DNA from: Sphaerosporella brunnea
Lineage: Eukaryota > Ascomycota > Pezizomycetes > Pezizales > Pyronemataceae
NCBI GenBank assembly: GCA_008704415.1
Contig: VXIS01000007.1
Coordinates: 1-64,000 of the forward strand
DNA: 64,000 bases
Reading direction: 5' to 3'
The notes under the pieces are model-generated. The model saw nothing but the letters and a program-made list of their open reading frames with translations. It ran no database searches and was not told where the DNA came from. Below are positions 39,383-50,800 of the stretch, piece after piece (within the stretch, counting starts at the first letter, position 1; each line of letters begins with the position of its first letter). The translations under genes and the position numbers were made by a program.

Positions 39383-41609
39383 ATGGCCACCGCCGCCATC
39401 ACCTCTCCCCTTACTCAAGTTGCGCGCCCCAGCTTTCAGCCCAAGATCGTATCTCTGTACGAGAGCTTATTCAAGGTACCACTTTGTCGGGCACTCCCGG
39501 GGAGCGATGGAAAGCTCATGAAGCAGTAGGATGAAGACGATGCCGAGAAAAGCGAGGGGTTCTGGACAGAGTTCTTCTTACTGCGACCACATGCACCGGG
39601 ACTGGTGGCCCAAATTGCGCCCTTGAGTCCGGACGACTTGCTACACCTACAGCCCATGACACGGCAGCTATTCGAGAAGAGTGTCGCCGCATTCAAGGGC
39701 GCCAAAAGCCCACAGGATGAGATTGCGCTGGATGTGAAATTCCTTTTCCAAGGGGGCCGGGAAAGGTGCTGACGCGGAACAGACCTTGCAGGTGTTTCTG
39801 AGAGAGATTCTTAAGAAGCGCTTCACCAACTTCTCGTCGGACGTGATCGGACTGCTCACAGGGTTGCATAATGTCGATGCGGTGTTTACGGACTTCGTGG
39901 CCGCCCTCGAGACACACATCAGGAACGGGAAGAGCCTTAGTGTCAGACGAAAGGCGATACAGATTGCGCTAGGGATCACGTGCGGCGCCTTCCAGACGGG
40001 ATTGCTGAGCTACTTCACCCATAGGGATTTGTTCCCAGCGCTGGTGAAGGTGCGTGTGTTGGTGAATGTCTGGTGGAGACATGCTGACATTGTGAGCGCA
40101 GTTTATCAACGATACCGACACGGCCGGCCTCACATACGAACCCTTCATGCTGTTGGGGGTGCTTGTAAACTACAACAAGTTTGAATTCCAAAATCCGTAT
40201 CAGCTACGATTGGACGATTTTGTAAACGAAGCTACGATAAAACGAATAGTTCACGAAGTGGGAATGACATGTATCCTCTGTAGAGCAGACTATGTGGCCA
40301 TACAGGATGACATGCCTGAGGGCTGGTCATTGAACAGCGTGCTGTCGTATGTTGGGCTCACGATGCTGGCCGGTTCTGGACCGAAGCCAAGGACACCACC
40401 ACCGTCTGCGACGAATGGTGACGTCTCAAAGTTGAATTTTGCGGACCTACCGAACGCACGGGCTGCGATATTGCTGGCAACTTATGATTTCGTCAATTCG
40501 AACAAACTTTTTTGCCATAATTTTGTCAACTACCAGGAGAATGACCCCAAAGGTAGGTAGCTGGCAGGATATCGTAGTTTCCACGTTGACAGTGTGGGAC
40601 TGACAAAGTGGCAGTAGAACCACCCATTTGCGCTTACTTTTCCTTGACATCTTACCTCCTGCATCATGCCCATCGGTCAAGCCGCACAACACTCTATGCA
40701 CGTCTCAATTTACTCGTTCTGCGGCTTTTCCTCGAAGATCAAGCGATATGTAAACGTCTGGTCAGCGACGAAACGAAAGGTTTCGTGAGGCTGTGTCGTC
40801 AAAAGCCGCCACATCTACCAATTGTCCGCGGCAAGAGAATACTCTTCACTGCATTGATAGACATGTTGGCGGACGGAATCAATCACAACTTGCGGAAGAA
40901 GCTGGATGTCGAGCTCTACCTTGCTTTGGTGGGTGCATTGGTGAGAGCTGTGTCGTTTTTGATACGGACACGAACAAGGCTCCGTGAGTTTCCCCTATTA
41001 TGAATGAGCAATAACGTGCGGAATCTGATGTGGAATTGTGTTGTAGCCTATCACTGGTCAGAGTTATGGCGTTGTATTCTCTCCCTGATCCGCTTCATGG
41101 CATCGTATGCCGCAGATCTAAAAGATCTCCCTCAAATATCAACTCTGCTGGACATGGTAGTCAACTTCGTTGCCCTTTCCCTTTCCGCCGGAGACTCGTT
41201 CCTTCCTGGCGCCGCTGGGTATGATGACTTGTTCTACAAGCTGGTCGAAGCGGGCGATGTGTTGATCAAGTTCCGCGACTCTTACGACCTCGCAAAGCGG
41301 TCCAGCAACTCCATCGGAACCCTCATCTCGGTGTCGGAACATTATTATCAGCTTATAGAAGAAAACCGAGGCAAGAGTGGGAAGAAAAACCTAACACCGC
41401 AACAAGTGGCGGATGTCATCAAGAGCGGCTACGAGACGTTGAACATGGATGGGCTGGAGGGCGGGGCGGGGGAGAAGGGGTTGGACCGTTGGGAGAAGTA
41501 CAGAGAGGCCGACGAAAGGAGCTTTTTGAAGAAGGTGGCCAGGATGGTGGTCAAAGACCTGAAGACGGTCGAAGCTGGGGACGCTCCTGTTGTGGTTGGC
41601 ATTCAGTAG
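39383..41609 (+). CDS. ARMH3: ARMH3/DUF1741 family armadillo-like protein
   Basis: Fungal relative of human ARMH3 (C10orf76), a Golgi-associated all-helical protein that supports PI4KB. The role in fungi is not established. Six exons (39383-39475, 39530-39733, 39783-40049, 40102-40552, 40615-40983, 41047-41609) give 1947 nt and 648 residues. Each intron has GT, an upstream CTGAC-type branch in most cases, and AG. Family text includes FWTEFFLLRPHAPGL, LKKRFTNFSSDVIGLLTGL, FPALVKFINDTDTAG, EPFMLLGVLVNYNKFE, LLHHAHRSSRTTLYARLNLLV and WRCILSLIRFMASYA. No membrane segment or targeting signal is visible. The body is about the size of other fungal members. Confidence 0.88.
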
Positions 41610-44168
41610 TGTAAGGGGTTGTGGAATGTTTGAGTGTATTGCCTGCTGCGTTTGTGTGTGGTATTTAGCGATCTTTTGGAGTTGGCTTTGGAGTTACGGT
41701 GTTGTGATGATCACGGCGGGTATGGGAGGGAATCAGTAAGGAGTAGTTTCCAACAAGTTGGTGACCTTTTGCATGAGATTGCTAACCGTGGCTGGCTTGA
41801 TGTAGACAGGAATTATCCTATGAATTTTGCAATGTTGATAGCTGGCACTCCTTCAATTTTTTGACTTCCAACTGCGTGACCTTGAGCAAAACGGCCGATG
41901 TGTTTCTATAAATCAGGTTTATTGGAATCTATCAGCGCAGATAAATATATGACTGTGACAAGGTAAGATCGCATTATATCACTTGGGCCACCTGCAGTTT
42001 AGGCCGTGCGATACTGATGGCCAATTGTAGAGGAGCAGTGATTCAGGCGAACTCAGCGTCCAGAAGAGATGAGTAAAAACCAGTAAAAACGAACAACCGT
42101 AAGGAGGGCGAAGGCGAAATGAATAGGTGGCTTCTGATGTAAGATCACATTCGATAAGACGGTATCATAAATCACTACCGGCATAGATGAATATTAAGTA
42201 TCTGTCTGTATAGTCCTCTACAGTACTAGGACAGAAAGAATGAGAAATTTCGCTGTTTTCCCGGGTTTAGAGCTAAAAACATTCACTTTTTACCAAGCGA
42301 CGAAAAATCGCCATTTGATTAAAAAAATTGCTCGCTAGCTGAGAAAGCAGAAAAACACATGAATTTCAATCTGAAAGAGGGAGAGCAAAATTGAGCAACC
42401 TCCTAACTCAACACAAACCCTTTTTTTCTAACTTTCCTTATGATGGAGCAAATTTAGGGCCCGTCTGGATTCGCGGTGTTGAGGAGATAATGGTCATTTG
42501 GCCTAAATATCATTAGGAATGAAATGAGGCCACCGCCCAGCTGCCGCTCACTTCCTGCGGCCGAATCCAAACGACCCCCTCTTTAGCGAAAATATATTTT
42601 GGCCAAACGACCATTGTCTCCTAAATACCACGAATCCACACGGGCCCTAAATTGAGTGGTGGTAGTTACTTGGATAAAGGTCGTAACATGGGTACTTTGG
42701 CTGTGAAACCGCAATATTCTCATCGTCCACTGACCGTGTGTACTGCTATACTCTATTGGTCTTCTCAACCATCGGTTTCAACATCGGCAGACATCGAAAT
42801 GAGGCTCTGAACTGCGTCATTCTGCATCCTCTTCATCGCTGCGGGTGCTACAGTTGGTCCTGTATGATACACACTTTGCTTCTTCAGCACCGCGGCTCGG
42901 GTGCTACAGCGTTGTTCCGACGGAACATCTGCACAACGTTAACGTCTGGAAGCCGTAGACATTAGCTGCCCCATCTATAATTGCCCTTCGGAAACTCCGG
43001 TCCTATGTTCCAGAGACGTAAATGGCAAATACCAGGTAGGTACATACTCTTCTGTCCCAGCTGCCCTGCCCCACGTCATGGCGCGGGGTGTTTAATCCTC
43101 GGCAGAACATTTGTTTGTATCGGACTGGACTGGAGGCGGGAGAATATCTGCCGTCGTCCGGATAAAGTTGCGGAATCTTTATTGCAGATATTTCCCGAGT
43201 GATGCTGCATGAATCCCTGCGTCTGTTTGCAAAGGGGAACAGGGACGCAGCTTTCATATTCTGACTAAGCAGAAGTTCTCTCCCACGGTTGTCGATCCCA
43301 TGAATTCTGATGGTTCGGAATCCAACCGCATCCCCGAGGACTGCATCTGACGATCGGCAATGACCCGCCGCTGGAATCGGCTTAACTAACTGGACAATTA
43401 ATGTTTTGATAAGGAGAAGACGACCCCATCACGAACAAAGGGCTCGGTAGATGAATGACCTTCTGGTGCCAAGACTTATCTGGATAGACATTCGCATGGG
43501 AGTCCCCAACTGCCTGAATTCGAAGCTCTAAGACCACCGGACTCCAGACCCGCGGTGGGAAACGCAAGCCCTGGCCCTGGAGAACGAGATAGGCGCAAGC
43601 ATACAGTGCCCGCGGCCTGGAATAACGGGGTCAATTATCGACGGCCCAGGGCTTCTAACTGACTGAAGCAACTCCATACATATCCATAAGATAAATGGCT
43701 GCACATTGCCGCTGTGACGATATCGGGAATCTCACCGTTAGATGTCTCGGTATCGTCAAATCCCTCAGAGGATCCTTACACCCGCACTACGGAAGAATAG
43801 CCGGACACGCGGGGTGGCGGGGCATCGTTCCTGGCGGTCTAGATGTGGATCGCTTCCAGCCACGGATACAGACCATCAGCACCAGCAAGTTCCAAGTAAC
43901 GAGCCCGTAGGGGATTTCGCTACTCGGAATTTACATGTGTCCTCTTTTCCCTCACAGCAGCTCCAAAGCCTTCATTCTGGTCATTTTTTTGCGGCCGTCA
44001 TGGATGACCACTTCTATGGTTCCTATAACAGGAGGCCTCTGCTTTCTTCCTCCCTTTTGTTTTCTTCTGTATTATTTTAGTTATTTTTGAAACTCCAACT
44101 TTACTTCATAAACCTCTACTCAACAACTGCAATTGTTTGCATCATCGCAGCCTCAGATTTTGTCTTCT
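41610..44168. other. Long intergenic region with a MITE
   Basis: Between ARMH3 and the beta-glucosidase, both plus strand. Contains the MITE at 42457-42647. Frames up to 112 codons show no family pattern. The last 250 bases are T/C-rich and likely the promoter and leader of the glucosidase. Confidence 0.5.
42457..42647. mobile_element. MITE, deletion derivative of the Myb/SANT element
   Basis: A 191-bp element with imperfect inverted repeats of about 47 bp (GGGCCCGTCTGGATTCGCGG...TTTGGCC). The flanks form AATTTA and TAAATT, so the palindrome extends outward; the only direct duplication visible is TA. Its left repeat plus the next 30 bases (CTAAATATCATTAGGAATGA) match, in inverse, the right end of the element at 1-1089, so it looks like an internally deleted copy of that transposon. 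Confidence 0.82.
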
Positions 44169-46992
44169 ATGCCTCGTTTGGACCAAATGCCCCTGCCTTT
44201 AGACATGAACACGTGGGTGGAAACCAAGTTGAACGCCTTAACTCTTGAGGAGAAGGCTCATATGCTTTCTGGGACGGACGTCTGGAGGACTTATCTAGTC
44301 CCCCGACTTGGGATACCACAGCTCAAGGTATGCATCTGAACTAAACATCCATCATCACTAGGCTAATGGGCCTCAACAGACTTCTGATGGGCCGGTCGGA
44401 ATTCGAGGAGGGACCATGGTTGATGGGACGACTGGGGCGATGGCCCCCAGCGCGGTTTCGTTGGCTTCTACATGGGACACCGAGATAATTTCCCAACTTG
44501 GTAGCCTTCTGGCAACAGAGATGCGAGACAAAAAGGCAGACATTCTTCTGGCTCCAACAGGTGGATTTGTTCCTCAACCGAGAATAGACAGAGAACGTTG
44601 CTGATATGAGTGTTCTTTTTGTTTAGTCTGCTTGCACAGATCACCCTTGGGCGGCAGAAACTTCGAGTCTTTCTCTGGTGATGATCCATTCCTCGGCGGC
44701 AAGCTTGCAGCGGCCTATATCAAAGCAGTACAGGAACACGGAATCGCAACGACTATCAAGCACTTTGCAGCCAACGACCAAGAAACAGGCCGTTTTTTAG
44801 TCAACCAGATCATGTCCGAGCGTTGTTTGCGCGAGATACACTTGGTTCCTTTTCAAATTGCGATAAGAGAGGCCAACCCTTGGTGTGTCATGGCCAGTTA
44901 CTCGAAAATCAACGGCGTATACGCGAGCAACAATAAAAAGCTGTTGACAGACATATTGCGCAATGAATGGGGGTTCGACGGGTTAGTCATGAGTGACTGG
45001 TTCGGTGTCAACAGCATTGTGCCCAGTGTGGAAGCTGGGATGGACTTGGAAATGCCTGGTCCTCCAAGAAAGCGTGGAAAGAACTTGGAAGATGCCGTTC
45101 GGAAGGGATATGCTACGGAGAAGGTGCTGGACACGTGTGTTAGAAGAGTGCTGGAATTGGTATGTTTCGCCATATATGTACTCAGGTCAATTTTTACAAT
45201 GGCTCTAATACCCTTTGAAGATCTACAAGACAGGGAAGTATCGGTACCCCGAGTGGGAGGAAGGCCAAGAAGAGGCCCATGATCGTCCTGAGCATCGACA
45301 ACTCCTGCGAAAAGCAGCTGCAGATGGCATTGTTCTATTGAAGAACGAGGCAAACATATTGCCGCTGGGCCCCAAGCTCAAAAGCTGCAAGCAAATCGCC
45401 TTCATTGGCCCCAATGCGAACGAGTCGGTAGCGGCAGGAGGAGGGTATATTTTCTTCATGACTATCTATCACTCGGGTTTGTGTATTAATGCTCAGTTAG
45501 ATCTGCCGCTTTGAATCCCCACTACCGACAACAGCCATACGAGCAATTCAAGACCAATCTTACTAAAATACACCCTGAGGTGGTTGTAAAGACGGCGAAA
45601 GGATGTCTCGCCAATAAATTTGTGCCGGTATTCCCGGAAACTTGCGTCTCCCCCGAGAATGGCCAGCATGGCATGTACATGGAATACTTTGACAACATGG
45701 AGCACAAGGGAGCCGCCGTCAACAGCGCCCACAGAACCAGCACCGTTCTGTCCTGCTATGATAATTTGCCTAAGAGCCTCACACCTGGAAAACGGTACTC
45801 ATATCGGGCCACGGGCTTACTCACACCGAAGACGTCAGGCCGACACATGTTTTCGATGGGTACCTGTGGTCCTGGGAGGATGTTGCTCGACGGGAAGGAA
45901 ATCATCAATATTTGGAACCGCACCAAGGATTCGGAGCGTTCGGAGATGTTCATGGCTTATGCGTCGCCGGAGCAACGAGTGGAAGTCGACATGGTTGCTG
46001 GGCAGACATACACTGTTACCATGGAGGGTGTTTCTCGAGAGCTCGACCCGATTCCTGTGCATTACACCAACGAGCTCTACCGCGACGAGGTTATAGACGG
46101 CTCTCGAGTAGGATTCATGGAAGAGGTGAAGGAAGACCTTCTTGGCGAAGCCGTCCAACTCGCCGTAGAATCTGATATTGCAGTTCTAGTCGTCGGCAAG
46201 AACATCGAGTGGGAAAGCGAGGCGTACGACATGAAGACCATGGATCTTCCCGGAAGGCAGGACGAGTTAATCAGAGAAGTACTGAAAGTAAATACCGACA
46301 CCATCATCGTCAACCAGTCCGGCTCGCCGATCAGCATGCCATGGATCAACGAGGCCTCCGCCGTGGTGCAGGCCTGGTACCAAGGCCAAGAGCTCGGAAA
46401 CGCTCTCTACGACGTGCTAGTCGGCGATGTAAACCCGAGTGGAAAGCTTCCCGTGACCTTTCCCAAGCGCCTCGAAGACACACCGTGCTTCCACAACTTC
46501 CCCGGCGAAAACAACCAGGTCATGTACGGCGAAGGAATTTATCTTGGCTACCGCCACTACGAGAAGGCCAAGGTCGCGCCGCTCTTTCCGTTCGGACACG
46601 GGCTGTCTTACACCGTCTTCGAGTACTCGAACACTCGCATCTCGTCGCCCGTTTTTACAGACCCCATCGTCGTCTCCGTCGACATCACCAACACCGGCAC
46701 CGTCTTCGGCAAGGAATCGACACAGTTCTATGTAGCGCAGACGTCGAAGCCGGGGCTGCCACGCCCCGTCAAGGAGCTGAAAGGCTTCGCCAAAGTAGCC
46801 CTGGAGCCCGGTCAGACAAAGGCAGCCACGTGCGTGTTGGACAAGTACGCGCTGGGCTACTTCAACGACAAGCTGATGTCTTGGGTCGTTGACGAGAACG
46901 CCGAGTTTGAAGTTTACGCCGCTGCAAGCTCGGCGGATGTCAGAGGCTCGGCGAAGTTCCGAGTTGAAGGAAGCATGAAGTGGCTTTTCTAG
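44169..46992 (+). CDS. GH3 beta-glucosidase with PA14 domain
   Basis: Hydrolyses terminal beta-D-glucosides. Five exons (44169-44327, 44380-44560, 44627-45159, 45221-45444, 45501-46992) give 862 residues. The GH3 N-domain shows TSDGPVGIRG, LAPTVCLHRSPLGGRNFESF, KHFAANDQE and GLVMSDWFGV, whose Asp is the nucleophile. The C-domain holds a PA14 insert at about 390-530 (YMEYFDNMEHKGAA, MFSMGTCGPGRMLLDGKEI) and then VLVVGKNIEWESEAYD. A fibronectin-III-like domain ends the protein (FPFGHGLSYTVFEYS, KELKGFAKVALEPG). There is no signal peptide at the ATG at 44169 (MPRLDQMPLPLD), so it is probably intracellular. An upstream TTG frame is not used. It converges on the Zn2Cys6 gene. Confidence 0.95.
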
Positions 46993-47435
46993 TAATAAAT
47001 ATAACGGGTGCGTTTTGGGATTCTTGTATAATGTAAATAAACCGAGGAAGGAAAAAAACTGCCGCTGAATAAAATGTAGCAAACCCCCCCCCCCCAACCA
47101 CCACCACCACCACCACCCTCGCCATAAACCCAACCCAACCCGAGATGTTTAACTTGAGAAAAATTTAGACATTTAAACCTGAAAAGAATTTTCCCCCATC
47201 CTCCATGAATGATAATGATGACCAAATTGCCTCTCCCAAACCCAGAACCTGGTTGAAAAATGCTAGAGAATATGTAATCGTGAGGTACGTGATACATGAC
47301 GGACATTATGCGTGCGTGTGTGCAAAGCAAAAAAAAAAAAAGGAAACAAACGATATACCGCTCTCCTCGTCATATATGTAGAGGCCGGAACGCCGTGTAG
47401 AGATTGATGGAAGAAAAGAAAAAGGACAGATCGAT
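46993..47435. other. Spacer between converging genes
   Basis: 443 bases with a C run and CCACCACCACC repeats near 47085-47117 and an A run near 47329-47341. No gene. Confidence 0.6.
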
Positions 47436-50400
47436 TTAATGAAATGTCGGCAACGCAGGCAACGGGAAATCCAATTTCTCGGCCGCATTGTGGAGCATTA
47501 TCGCGTCCCTCCGTAACGCCGGCGAGATGGGAGTGAGCGTGTGAAGCCAGTGGATAGTCTTTGGGATCAGATCGGCCAGGACCTGCTGTGGGATCATGCC
47601 TCGAAGAACAGACGACTGATACACCGCCTGCAGTATCAGCAGGTTTCCAAATTGTCTGTCGTCATCGATCAGTAGAAGGAAAAAAAGAAAAGAAAAAAGA
47701 TCAGGGAAAAATAAATAGCTCTTACGCATGTGCGGTGCCGAACACGTTGGTGATTATCGGCCTCATGTCGTCGGGGCTGAAGGCGTGGAAGGCGGTCGTG
47801 CTCCGCAACGCCGCTTCCACACATTTCCGGCAGTTCTGCTCCAGCTCGTTGGGTGTTATGTCCCATCTGTCCTCGCCGCCTTGGTCTTCCGCCGCCTTCG
47901 GCGACTCGGCGTAGTGTCCGTGCGGTGAACTGTTGGCGGTACTACCCGGGTGCAGGGCGTGGTACACAAACGGCCGATGGATTATGTATCTCGCACCGTA
48001 GTACTTGGCACGTAGCCGTGCTGCGTTGATGTCGCAAGACGGAGGATCGGTGGACTTCCAGCACAGTGGTGCCGGAAGGTGCGATTTCCATTGTTCTAGC
48101 TGGTAATCCAGCTCGCGGGCGAGCTTGAGCGAACGTGGAGAGTCCAGGTGCGTTTTGTCTTGCTTGTATACGTACAGAGCCGTATGGACGCGGTTCAAAA
48201 GCTTCCGCAATGCGATCTGCGCTAGGTAATACATCCACATCAGGGGATCGTCGGCCACTATATCGGTGTATGGTGAGGGCGGAGATGTGATTCCACTGGG
48301 GAGCAGCATTGAGTCCTCGAGGCGGGAGATGCCACTTGGAGGAAGATCCAACTCTGCAAGAACGTCGCTTTCGAGTTGAAGGCAGCTCCAAAAGGCTCTA
48401 ATAATTAGGTCTTTGCGGAGTGCATTCTTTTCCGTGGCCAGTTTCCTGGGACTTTTTGTCAGCATGAGGAATTGCAAAAGGGGGGAATATGTAGGCCAAA
48501 CATTCGGATCATGATCTGGCAGCCCATGCAAGCCCAAGATATCCACTTCCAGCTATCCAAAACACGGCCTAATTGCCCCCAATACAACCCAGCAAGCAGT
48601 CCAGCTTGGACATTCTCCAAATCGTTGCTACCGGCCAATGCCCCCATGATAGCTATCGCCTCAGAAAAGTAGGCCAGCCCTGGAATCACGTCGATATTCC
48701 TCAACTCAGCCTTGCTGCCCCCGTTTGCAGGCTGTTGCCTATACGCAGGTGAATTTGCAGAAAAAGGCGGGGATCCGAACGGTGACGTCGCGTTACTAAA
48801 GACCGGGGGAAATGGAGCTTGTGGGTTCGCTTTCGGGAGAGGGCCCGGGACTGGGCGACGATGCAAACACACTGCCCCCAGAGCCAGTACGAGTAGGACT
48901 AAGGCGGAATGTACTGTGCGTGGTATCGGCTTCGGTTGACTCGGCCCTGTGGCTGGATGTGGAGTAGATAGACTCCTTTTTCTCTTCCCCGATATTGAAT
49001 TTCGATGGCTCTGAGGAGAAGGCATTGTACCTGTACTGTTGTTGCTCATTCCTAACCTAGCGGAATCCGCACTAGAGTAGGTAGAGGTGCTTTCTTGGCT
49101 AGAGGGGCCAAACAAATCAGCAAAGCGGAAGGCAGTATTTGTGATGCTGGCTTTGTCTAGGATTGGGTGGAGAATATGGATGTTGATGAGAAAGCTATTG
49201 AGCAGCTCTTGCACTGTCTGCCGGTCAAGGCGCAGCTTGCCGTCTGGCCCCAAGCCCATGATTGTTTCATCTGGACTATCCATAGCATGATCGTCTATGA
49301 TTCCCTCATCCAGTGCGATTCCGTTCCCATTCCTTCTCTCGCCTTCCCAATCGCTCCCCTGTGGAATAAAGAACATGCTTTCGAAGCTTTCTGCGTTTGA
49401 GGACGCAAAATCACTGTCTTCTTCGAAGTTCGGGTCCCCGCCACTACACTCTTCTCCTCTTCCGTAAATCTTGAGGGTGCCTCTGTTCTGTTCCTCATCA
49501 ATGACATAAGATTCGTGCTTCAAAAGCTCAGGGTCCACCAACTTGCGGATACTGGGCCACCAAAGAAGTTTGTGGGCAGCAGTAGTGTGTTGATAGGGTA
49601 TTGTGAGCTGTGCGTCTTCGTCCATCAGTATTTCAGTAGGATGCTGCATAGTAGTCGACCTGGATGCCGACGCGGTCGTGACAGGTGATTGCTGGGCCGG
49701 AGACGTCACTTTCGAGGCGGCTTGATTGGGGGAGGCCTCTGAGTTTTGGGATTGCGATTCACCCCGAGTGTTTATGGTCTCGAGAAGCGTCTCAACGCGG
49801 CTGAGACGATCTAGAATTTGCATAAGCGTTCGATCTTGTCTGTTCATATGTCAGTTCGCAAGTTCAGTATAAACAAAAGAGTGACTCTTACTTTGGTGGT
49901 GGTACTTCGCGGTAGACGCAGGCCACTTGCGATTCTTTGCAAAACCCACAGCTTGGCCGTCCTTCATCGCATTTTGCCTTCCTGGCTCGACAAGCGTCGC
50001 AGGCCTTTTGCACTATCAGTCTAAGTCACGAGGGCCAGTGGATTTATACGTACTTGGGCTGCCCGAATAGCTTTTCTGCGTGGAGGATATGTTGTAACGA
50101 CATTCATACCTTGCCCCCCATGCCCACCGAGAATAATGCCACCTTGAGCGTTCACTGGAGGGGGCACTACAGGACTTGCGCCTATGAGCTGGTGGCCTCC
50201 ATAACCACCCGCCATCACTCCCGGGCCAACCGCATTTGTGCTTCCTGGGGAAATCATGTCCGCGCCAGCGCTCATTGATCCCCGGTGGTCGTGTGTGCCC
50301 TGGGACATTTGGTGAAAGAAAGACGTTGGGTCATGATATGTACCGCTCGGCGCAGTCTGCAGTGGTTTCAACTGCTGTCTTGCCATAGTCTGCGTGGGGG

Positions 50401-50800
50401 GCGACGAATCCGCGGTACTGGTGTCAATATCTGACTGATGCGACTGGAAACCGTTGAAGCCTTGCACTTCAGACGACAATGGTGGTGATATGCTGTGTGA
50501 ATCTACTGGCCCAACTGGTAGTAAGTGTGAGTTTACTATGTCAAACATCGTGTAAGACGGGAAATAATGCCCGGCTTTACCAATTGATGACGCTCCCGTG
50601 CCGCTGCTATTGCCATTCAGGCTCTGCGACCGAGGCTTACTACTGTCTCCCCATCCCACCATTGTAGAGGTGCTCGAGTATTGTGACTGGGGAGAGTTGG
50701 AGGTGTGTTGTTGTTGGAACAGGATCGCGGATTCGATTTGCTGCGACAAAGGCCAGGAATCAAGTCGAGGCCTCTTGGAGTATTCCTGTTTTACTGACAT
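47436..50800 (-). CDS. Zn2Cys6 fungal transcription factor
   Basis: A nuclear regulator. Exon 1 (50800-50054, 249 codons) is a disordered Ser/Gln-rich leader ending RRKAIRAAQ. Exon 2 (50004-49892) encodes the zinc cluster CDACRARKAKCDEGRPSC...C, spacing C-x2-C-x6-C-x6-C-x2-C-x6-C, followed by REVPPPK. Exon 3 begins QDRTLMQILDRLSRVETLLE, a short coiled-coil dimerisation element. It runs into the middle homology region (VQELLNSFLINIHILHPILDK; LAGLYWGQLGRVLDSWKW), ending near 48506. Exon 4 (MKLATEKNALRKDLIIRAFWSCLQLESD) and exon 5 (QFGNLLILQAVYQ) complete the fungal-specific domain. Target genes are unknown. Its tail-to-tail neighbour is the GH3 beta-glucosidase, but regulation of that gene is only a guess. 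Confidence 0.92.

Noticed and set aside
44169..50800. Secondary-metabolite gene cluster
   Set aside because: No polyketide synthase, NRPS, terpene cyclase, P450 or transporter lies near the zinc-cluster gene.
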